Origin: Actinobacteria bacterium UBA2236
GTDB lineage: Bacteria > Actinomycetota > Actinomycetes > Nanopelagicales > Nanopelagicaceae
Length of the DNA stretch: 9,771 nucleotides
Assembly: GCA_002347935.1 (NCBI GenBank)
Contig: DDYK01000003.1
Span: 5,032 to 14,802 of the forward strand
Direction: 5' to 3'
In this document: piece by piece, positions 4,268 to 9,771 of the stretch
Numbering within the stretch: the stretch's first letter is position 1
Layout of the letters: every line of letters begins with the position of its first letter
Notes under the pieces: model-generated
Told to the model about the DNA's origin: nothing
Databases searched by the model: none
What the model saw: the letters and a program-made list of their open reading frames with translations, nothing else
Translations under genes and position numbers: made by a program

Positions 4268-6598
4268 TCACCCCTGAATTACCTCAAGTACAGAGGCCAA
4301 GTCTTCCTGCTTAACTAAAACTACTCGAGCCTTAGAACCTTCAGATGGCCCCACAATTCCTCGGCTCTCCATCAAGTCCATCAGACGTCCAGCTTTAGCA
4401 AAACCAATTCTTAACTTTCGCTGCAACATAGAAGTTGATCCAAATTGAGTGCTAACAACTAACTCGATTGCTTGGATGAGTAACTCTTTGTCATCGCCAA
4501 TTTCTTCATCAGAGCCTTTTGTTGCAACTACTGGTTTTAAAATATCTTCTCGATACACCGGCTTTAGCTGGGACTTAACGTGATTTACAACCGCCTCAAT
4601 TTCACGCTCTGAGACATAGGCGCCTTGAATTCGCATTGGCTTACTTGCTCCCATTGGCAAAAATAGGGCATCGCCTTGTCCGACAAGTTTTTCAGCACCT
4701 GGGGTATCAAGAATAACCCTGGAGTCAGCAAGTGATGAAGTGGCAAAAGATAGACGTGAAGGGACATTTGCTTTAATTAAACCTGTGACAATATCAACGC
4801 TAGGCCTTTGTGTTGCGATAACAAGATGAATGCCGGCTGCTCTTGCAAGCTGAGTAATTCTTACTATGCAATCTTCAACATCTCGTGCAGCAACCATCAT
4901 AAGATCTGCCAACTCATCAATTACTACTAATAGATAAGGATAGGGCTCAAGGGCAGCATCTGCCCCTTCTTTTGCAATAACTTTTCCAGCTCTAACTGCT
5001 TTATTAAAGTCATCGATATGCCTGAAGCCATATGTTGAAAGATCGTCATATCTCATATCCATTTCACGCACTACCCAAGCAAGTGCCTCTGCTGCTTTTT
5101 TAGGGTTGGTGATAATTGGCGCAATTAGATGTGGGATGCCTTCATAAGAGTTAAGTTCAACTCGTTTGGGATCTATGAGAATTAAGCGAACATCATTCGG
5201 GGTTGCTCTCATTAAAACTGAGGTAACCAATGAATTAATCATTGATGATTTACCAGCGCCGGTGGCGCCCGCCACAAGTAGATGCGGCATTTTGGCAAGA
5301 TTTGCGCAGATAAAACTACCCTCTACATCTTTACCAAGAGCTATCACCATTGGGTGGTGGTCATTTCCTGCAACGCTAGATCGAAGCACATCGCCTAGAG
5401 AGACTATCTCTCTATCGCTATTTGGAATCTCGATACCAACTGCAGATTTGCCTGGAATTGGCGAGAGGATTCTTACATCGCTACTTGCAACTGCATAAGC
5501 GATGTTCTTACTTAAAGCTGTAATTGCCTCAACCTTAACCCCTGAGCCAAGCTCGACTTCATAGCGAGTTACAGTAGGCCCTCGCATAAAGCCAGTTACT
5601 TCACAGTCAATTTCAAATTGAGCAAAGACTTCAGTTAAAGATTGGACTATTTGATCATTTGCCTTGGTCTTTGTCTTACTAGATGGGGTAGTTCGAAGTA
5701 GATCCATTGCGGGAAGCTCATAGGAATCAGTTGAGGAGAGCAGCAATTGAACGGGCCTTGCAGGCTTTGCACTTACCTCAGGCTTTGGAATCTCAACTGT
5801 AAATTCTTCATCAAAGCTCTCTTCATCAATTTCTTCCTCTAGTTCTTGAGCTGCATTACTAAAATCCTGTACCAAGGGAGTTTCAAATGGCGGCGTATCG
5901 GCAATTTCAAACTCTTCTCGCTCCAGTTTTCGCTCTCGTCTTTGATCAAGTGCGCCACTAACTTTATTGCTTGCGCCAGAGATAAGGCTCTTAAACAAAT
6001 CAATTACCTTTGAAAACGGAGTTGCTGTAATAACAAGTGCGCCAAATATTAAGGTCAGAATAAGAATTGGAATTGCGAGCATATCGGTAAGTAGCGCAAC
6101 AAGAGGCGTTGAGACTCCATAGCCAATCCATCCCCCGCCCTCGCGCATTGCAGTAGCGCCAGTATTAATCGATGAAGGATTTAATATGTGGATTAGGCCA
6201 GTTGAACTTAGAACAAGTAGGAGTGAGCCAATTGTTATTCGACCAGTTGCGCCCTTATCTTGTGGGGTGCGAAATAGGCGAAATGCGAAGTAGCCAAAGA
6301 GAATAGGTGTAAGTATTGCAACTCTGCCAAATCCTCCATAGAAGAAGGCATATGCAGCTCTGCCAAAAGCATTATCTAATTGCATCCAAGAAGTTGCTGC
6401 AGCAATTAGGGCAACAATTAAAAGAATTAAACCAATACCATCGCGCCTATGCTCAGGTTCTAAATCTTTAGCCCCACGAGTAATAAACCTGATGCTTGCG
6501 CCAAGCGTTTTGGCAATAGCGCTCCAGATAAATCCCAAGCCAGTACCGATAGCCGAGAATAGGCCACTTGCTTTCCTAGCGGATTTTTTCTTTGCCAT
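4268..6598 (-). CDS. ftsK: DNA translocase FtsK/SpoIIIE
   Basis: This 776-residue septal DNA pump moves chromosome ends out of the closing division septum and helps resolve dimers. Membrane segments lie at about residues 54-71, 82-108, 120-138 and 163-191, giving the usual four-helix anchor. An acidic linker (about 225-285, rich in Glu and Asp) is short compared with Escherichia coli FtsK. The motor carries Walker A GATGAGKS (444-451), Walker B LLVVIDEL (556-563) and the ATQRPSVDIVTGLIKANVPS segment (595-614). A winged-helix gamma domain that reads KOPS-type polarity sequences covers about 703-764 (STSMLQRKLRIGFAKAGRLM). The start is the ATG at 6596-6598, followed by a basic AKKKSARK stretch. 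It lacks a clear Shine-Dalgarno but has TACGAT eight bases upstream. It follows rnj after 49 bp and is separated from the RodZ-like gene by 121 bp. Confidence 0.97.
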   Translation of the reverse strand: MAKKKSARKASGLFSAIGTGLGFIWSAIAKTLGASIRFITRGAKDLEPEHRRDGIGLILLIVALIAAATSWMQLDNAFGRAAYAFFYGGFGRVAILTPILFGYFAFRLFRTPQDKGATGRITIGSLLLVLSSTGLIHILNPSSINTGATAMREGGGWIGYGVSTPLVALLTDMLAIPILILTLIFGALVITATPFSKVIDLFKSLISGASNKVSGALDQRRERKLEREEFEIADTPPFETPLVQDFSNAAQELEEEIDEESFDEEFTVEIPKPEVSAKPARPVQLLLSSTDSYELPAMDLLRTTPSSKTKTKANDQIVQSLTEVFAQFEIDCEVTGFMRGPTVTRYEVELGSGVKVEAITALSKNIAYAVASSDVRILSPIPGKSAVGIEIPNSDREIVSLGDVLRSSVAGNDHHPMVIALGKDVEGSFICANLAKMPHLLVAGATGAGKSSMINSLVTSVLMRATPNDVRLILIDPKRVELNSYEGIPHLIAPIITNPKKAAEALAWVVREMDMRYDDLSTYGFRHIDDFNKAVRAGKVIAKEGADAALEPYPYLLVVIDELADLMMVAARDVEDCIVRITQLARAAGIHLVIATQRPSVDIVTGLIKANVPSRLSFATSSLADSRVILDTPGAEKLVGQGDALFLPMGASKPMRIQGAYVSEREIEAVVNHVKSQLKPVYREDILKPVVATKGSDEEIGDDKELLIQAIELVVSTQFGSTSMLQRKLRIGFAKAGRLMDLMESRGIVGPSEGSKARVVLVKQEDLASVLEVIQG

Positions 6599-6606
6599 AA
6601 CGAAAA

Positions 6607-6612
6607 ATCGTA
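6607..6612 (-). promoter_or_regulatory. Candidate -10 box for a leaderless ftsK transcript
   Basis: TACGAT fits the actinobacterial TAnnnT -10 pattern. Eight bases separate it from the ftsK ATG, which would place transcription initiation at or one or two bases before the start codon. The 49-bp gap shows no Shine-Dalgarno at the normal distance. No good -35 is visible at 17 or 18 bases. Confidence 0.35.
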
Positions 6613-6638
6613 TTCGAAATTAATTTTCTTAAAGGTCA

Positions 6639-6646
6639 GGCGCGCC
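6639..6646. repeat. GGCGCGCC palindrome directly after the rnj stop codon
   Basis: This eight-base perfect GC palindrome sits one base beyond the rnj stop codon (6648-6650) in an otherwise AT-rich 49-bp gap. It is too short for a stem with a loop, so a terminator role is doubtful. It may be chance or a protein or methylation site. Confidence 0.35.
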
Positions 6647-6647
6647 G

Positions 6648-8330
6648 CTAAACCTCAATTACAACAGGAACAATCATCGGGCGACGGCGATGTTCTTCCC
6701 CTACCCAACTTCCCACTGTCTTTCTAACTACTTGCGAGAGTTGATGAGTTCCATTAATTCCGCCAGCTACTGCTCCGGTCAGGGCTCGCTCAATACGACC
6801 TTTTACTTCATTGAATAGCTCAAGATCTTCCGCAAAACCGCGTGCATGGATATCAGGACCAGCAACTATTTTTCCACTCTGTGAATCGATAACGACTATG
6901 ACCGAAATGAAACCTTCTTCTCCTAGAATCAAACGATCTTTTATCGATGCCTCAGTGATATCTCCAATGCTCTGGCCATCAACATAAACATAGCCAACTG
7001 GAACTGCGCCAACTACCTTTGCTCTTCCTTCACTTAAATCGACAATAACTCCATTATCAACTACTACAACATTGGTTGGCTTAACTCCTGTTGAGATTGC
7101 AAGCTCAGCATTGGCCGTCATATGTCGCCACTCACCATGAACCGGCATAACGTTTTTTGGCTTGACCACGTTATAGCAATAGAGCAACTCCCCTGCAGCT
7201 GCGTGACCTGAAACATGCACTAGCGCATTGCCTTTATGTACAACGCGAGCGCCAAATCTTGTTAATTCATTTATTACTCGATAGACCGAATTCTCATTTC
7301 CTGGAATCAGAGATGATGCCAGAATTACAGTGTCATCTCTTCCCACTCTAATTTGATGATCACCATTTGCCATTCTTGATAAAGCTGCCAGTGGCTCACC
7401 TTGTGAACCTGTGCAAATCAATACAACTTTATCTCCAGCGCTTTCAATTTCATCGGCCTCTAGCAAAGTATTCGGCGGGATATGTAGATATCCCATCTCT
7501 GCAGCGAGCGTCATATTTCTAACCATCGAGCGTCCAACAAAGGCAACTTTTCGCCCCTTGCTATAAGCAATATCTATCACCTGTTGGATGCGATGAACAT
7601 GTGATGCAAAGGAGGCAACAATTACTCTCGATTTAGTGCTATCAATAACTCTTTCCAATACCGGCATGATCTCTCGCTCAGATGTGGTAAATCCTGGAAT
7701 ATCAGCATTAGTTGAATCAACCATAAATAAATCAACGCCAGATTGGCCAAGGGATGCAAAGCGAGCTAAATCAGTAACTCTTCCATCTAGGGGAAGTTGA
7801 TCCATTTTAAAATCGCCAGTATGAAGCACTACCCCGGCAGGAGTTTTAATCGCAACTGCTAGAGCATCAGGAATCGAGTGATTTACTGCGATAAATTCCA
7901 GATCAAAGGGCCCAACTTTTCTGCTCTGACCTTCTTTAACTTCAACCATAATTGGTGAGATTCGATGATCTCTTAACTTTCCTTTTAAGAAGGCAAGAGT
8001 TAAAGCGCTGCCAATTACTTGAATGTCTTCTCGCTCGCGAAGTAGGTAGCCAAGTGCGGTTATGTGATCCTCATGGCCGTGAGTTAGAAAAACGGCCGCG
8101 ATATCACCCATTCGCTCTTTTAGATAAGAAAAATCTGGCAGGATTAAATCAACTCCTGGCTGAGTTTCACTTGGAAATAAAACGCCACAGTCAACGATTA
8201 ACAACTGGCCTTCATATTCAAAAACGGTCATATTGCGACCAATTTCTCCAAGACCGCCTAAGGCAACAATCCTTAGAGTTTTGGCGGCAAGTTTTGGCGG
8301 CAACCCTAGATCGGGATGCGGATGATTCAT
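6648..8330 (-). CDS. rnj: Ribonuclease J (metallo-beta-lactamase/beta-CASP fold)
   Basis: This 560-residue cytoplasmic nuclease has the length and order of RNase J, which combines 5'-3' exonuclease and endonuclease activity in mRNA decay and rRNA maturation. The metal site is intact: HGHEDH at 84-89, His151 (NHSIPD) and Asp173 (HTGDFK). The beta-CASP insert runs about 200 to 355, with VDSTNAD at 204-210 and FASHVHRIQQ at 241-250. HVSGHAAAGE (372-381) and PVHGEWRHM (396-404) close the active site. The C-terminal domain (about 440-560) is present and not extended. The Lys/Arg-rich N-terminal extension of some actinobacterial homologues is missing; only about 18 residues precede the core. The stop of dapA overlaps this ATG by one base (TAATG), so the two are probably translated together. 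Gene order dapA-rnj matches Mycobacterium (Rv2753c-Rv2752c) and Bacillus subtilis dapA-rnjB. Confidence 0.96.
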   Translation of the reverse strand: MNHPHPDLGLPPKLAAKTLRIVALGGLGEIGRNMTVFEYEGQLLIVDCGVLFPSETQPGVDLILPDFSYLKERMGDIAAVFLTHGHEDHITALGYLLREREDIQVIGSALTLAFLKGKLRDHRISPIMVEVKEGQSRKVGPFDLEFIAVNHSIPDALAVAIKTPAGVVLHTGDFKMDQLPLDGRVTDLARFASLGQSGVDLFMVDSTNADIPGFTTSEREIMPVLERVIDSTKSRVIVASFASHVHRIQQVIDIAYSKGRKVAFVGRSMVRNMTLAAEMGYLHIPPNTLLEADEIESAGDKVVLICTGSQGEPLAALSRMANGDHQIRVGRDDTVILASSLIPGNENSVYRVINELTRFGARVVHKGNALVHVSGHAAAGELLYCYNVVKPKNVMPVHGEWRHMTANAELAISTGVKPTNVVVVDNGVIVDLSEGRAKVVGAVPVGYVYVDGQSIGDITEASIKDRLILGEEGFISVIVVIDSQSGKIVAGPDIHARGFAEDLELFNEVKGRIERALTGAVAGGINGTHQLSQVVRKTVGSWVGEEHRRRPMIVPVVIEV

Positions 8331-9220
8331 TACTTAACTTTCACGCCGCCAGCGCGAAGATCTTCTCGTAGTTGGTCTATCTGAGCCTTGGTTGCATCAA
8401 CTAGCGGCAGGCGAACTCGTCCACCACTTAAGCCCATTAAATCAAGAGCGGCTTTAGTAAGAATTGCTCCTTGGGTTCTAAATGTTCCGGTATATACCGG
8501 CAATAATCTTTGATGAATTTCAAGAGCTTTTGCAACATCACCTGAAAAGAACGCATTTAGCATCTGCTTTAACTCTGATCCGACGCTATGGCCGCAGACA
8601 GAGACAAAGCCCACCGCTCCAACTGAAAGTAGTGGAAGATTTAAAATGTCATCACCTGAGTAAACCGGTATAGCGCATCTCTTAATTACCCATGAAGTTG
8701 AAGCGATATCTCCCTTTGCATCTTTGAGAGCTGCAATTTTGGGATTTGCTGCTAACTTAACAATCGTATCTGGCTCAATTGCAACGCCAGTTCTATGTGG
8801 GATGTCATAGAGCATGATTGGCAAATCAGTAGCTCCTGCCATTGCTTCAAAGTGAGCTGCAATTCCAGCCTGCGGTGGTTTGTTGTAATAAGGAGTCACT
8901 ACTAAAAGTCCATCAGCTCCAGCCTTAGCTGCCTGCCTTGCCTGCTCGAGCGAATGAGAAGTTTCGTTATTTCCAGCCCCTGCAACAATCTTTATATTTG
9001 ATCCAACTACTTTGCGAACTACCTTGATTATTTCAACTTTCTCTTCATCGCTGGTAGTTGGCGCCTCCCCTGTTGTGCCATTTAGAACAATTCCATCATG
9101 ACCCGTTGAAACTAAATGTGCGGCTACTTTTTCAAGGCTTGCCCAATCAATTGAAAGATCATCCTTAAAAGGGGTGACCATTGCGGTCAACAATCTGCCA
9201 AATGGCGCCTGAATCGACAT
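8330..9220 (-). CDS. dapA: 4-Hydroxy-tetrahydrodipicolinate synthase
   Basis: This 296-residue TIM-barrel enzyme condenses pyruvate with aspartate semialdehyde in the first committed step of the diaminopimelate/lysine pathway. It supplies protein synthesis and peptidoglycan. All key residues are found, each offset by five from Escherichia coli DapA: Thr49-Thr50 (NGTTGE), Tyr112 (TPYYNKP), Tyr138 (LYDIPHRTG), Arg143 and the Schiff-base Lys166 (ALKDAKGD). The C-terminal helices are full length. The ATG at 9218-9220 gives the family N-terminus APFGRLLTAMVTPF. A Met at residue 14 is too late to be the start. The preceding sequence lacks a strong Shine-Dalgarno. The gene lies 23 bp after thyX and touches rnj. 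The thyX-dapA-rnj order is typical of actinobacteria. Confidence 0.97.
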   Translation of the reverse strand: MSIQAPFGRLLTAMVTPFKDDLSIDWASLEKVAAHLVSTGHDGIVLNGTTGEAPTTSDEEKVEIIKVVRKVVGSNIKIVAGAGNNETSHSLEQARQAAKAGADGLLVVTPYYNKPPQAGIAAHFEAMAGATDLPIMLYDIPHRTGVAIEPDTIVKLAANPKIAALKDAKGDIASTSWVIKRCAIPVYSGDDILNLPLLSVGAVGFVSVCGHSVGSELKQMLNAFFSGDVAKALEIHQRLLPVYTGTFRTQGAILTKAALDLMGLSGGRVRLPLVDATKAQIDQLREDLRAGGVKVK

Positions 9221-9243
9221 GCGCCAAGGCTACTACTTACCGG

Positions 9244-9771
9244 CTATGGCGCGACGCGCCCCGACTTTTCAAAGGCAGCATAGGTAATCGGCATCAGGCG
9301 GGCAAAGTGCTCCTCCATCTTCTCTGCCACCATCTCAATTTCCCGCTGCGGATAGCTAGGAAAGTGAGATCCTTCTCGGGCTGTTCTTAACGAGAGAAAA
9401 TTCATAAGAGCTCTAGCATTCATCGTGACATACATAGATGAATAGAGTGCAACCGGAAGCACGGCTCGGGCAACTTCTTTTGCCACCCCTGCATCTAGCA
9501 TCTTCTTATAATTCAGATAACAGAGTTCATAACTCTCTTTCATTGCAGCTACTGATATCTCATACTGCTCATCACTACCATCAACAAATACATAATGACC
9601 AGTCTTTCCAGTTTGAACTAATTTTCTAGCCTTATTTGGAACATAGAAAACTGGAAGCAGTTCGCGATAGCGACCACTCTCCTCGTTATAAGAGGCAATG
9701 CGATGGCGCATAAACTCTCTAAATACAAATATCGGAGCGCTAACAAAAAAGGTCATTGAGGTATGTTCAAA
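9244..9771 (-). CDS. thyX: Flavin-dependent thymidylate synthase ThyX, 5' end cut by the window edge
   Basis: ThyX methylates dUMP to dTMP using methylene-tetrahydrofolate as carbon donor and reduced FAD as hydride carrier. The reading frame stays open to the right edge: FEHTS precedes the first visible ATG (9754-9756), and this matches the family FEH segment. The ATG is therefore internal and the gene starts outside the window. About 175 residues are visible, with perhaps 60 to 80 N-terminal residues missing relative to homologues of about 230 to 250. The diagnostic RHR-x7-S motif is RHRIASYNEES, at residues 18 to 28 counted from that internal ATG. A dUMP-binding segment (ALMNFLSLRT) and YPQREIEMVAEKM follow near the C-terminus. 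It is transcribed just ahead of dapA. A GC-rich palindrome covers its last codons. Identification is secure. Confidence 0.96.
   Translation of the reverse strand, partial: FEHTSMTFFVSAPIFVFREFMRHRIASYNEESGRYRELLPVFYVPNKARKLVQTGKTGHYVFVDGSDEQYEISVAAMKESYELCYLNYKKMLDAGVAKEVARAVLPVALYSSMYVTMNARALMNFLSLRTAREGSHFPSYPQREIEMVAEKMEEHFARLMPITYAAFEKSGRVAP
9248..9260. repeat. 13-bp GC palindrome over the last codons of thyX
   Basis: GGCGCG, a central A, and CGCGCC form a perfect inverted repeat just before the thyX stop codon. The single-base centre rules out a normal RNA hairpin of the full length, so it is more likely a protein-binding site or chance. It stands out in AT-rich DNA. Confidence 0.45.

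Noticed and set aside
4585..4767. Minus-strand 60-codon frame inside ftsK
   Set aside because: It is an out-of-frame reading of the conserved motor domain. No domain or independent start is seen.
7952..8371. Plus-strand 139-codon open frame across the start of rnj
   Set aside because: It mirrors the conserved metal-binding region of RNase J. The composition looks like a shadow frame, with no start signal.
9754..9756. ATG here as the true start of thyX
   Set aside because: The frame is open upstream to the edge and encodes FEHTS, which matches the family, so this Met is internal.
1..9771. Mobile element, prophage, CRISPR, defence system, tRNA or riboswitch
   Set aside because: All genes are ordinary core genes on one strand, gaps are at most 121 bp, and no transposase, repeat array or tRNA-like fold was seen on either strand by eye.

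Overview
The window looks like chromosomal core sequence from an actinobacterium with an unusually AT-rich genome. Genus and species cannot be proven from this sequence alone. The evidence for Actinobacteria is the combination of a ClgR-type regulator, a DUF3046 protein, ThyX next to DapA, RNase J and FtsK, plus actinobacterial-style protein wording (for example the RimO and DapA N-termini). The base composition is well below the usual high-GC actinobacterial value by eye, and spacers are very short. Both features fit streamlined freshwater lineages such as Nanopelagicales (acI). That placement is inference.

All eleven genes lie on the minus strand, so transcription runs from high to low coordinates. 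At the right edge is thyX (its 5' end is cut off), followed by dapA and the RNase J gene rnj; dapA and rnj share one base. After 49 bp comes ftsK, which has no clear ribosome binding site but has a -10-like box placed for a leaderless transcript. A 121-bp spacer with a GC-rich hairpin and the best promoter candidate follows. Then comes a compact run: a RodZ-like gene, rimO, pgsA, cinA (C-terminal amidase domain only), clgR, a tetR-family gene and the start of a DUF3046 gene cut by the left edge. rimO, pgsA and cinA are joined by ATGA overlaps. No gap without a gene exceeds 121 bp.

The functions are housekeeping: flavin-dependent dTMP synthesis (ThyX), lysine and cell-wall precursor synthesis (DapA), RNA processing (RNase J), chromosome segregation at division (FtsK), cell shape (RodZ-like), ribosomal protein S12 modification (RimO), anionic phospholipid synthesis (PgsA), NMN recycling (CinA/PncC) and control of Clp proteolysis (ClgR). 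The order dapA, rnj, ftsK, rodZ, pgsA, cinA, then probably recA beyond the left edge resembles both actinobacterial chromosomes and the Bacillus subtilis dapA-rnjB-spoIIIE-ymfM-pgsA-cinA-recA region. This appears to be an old conserved neighbourhood.

I see no mobile element, CRISPR array, RNA gene or clearly new system. The least explained items are the tetR-family gene between clgR and DUF3046, the DUF3046 gene itself, the leaderless-like starts of ftsK and rimO, and a few GC-rich palindromes that stand out in AT-rich DNA.
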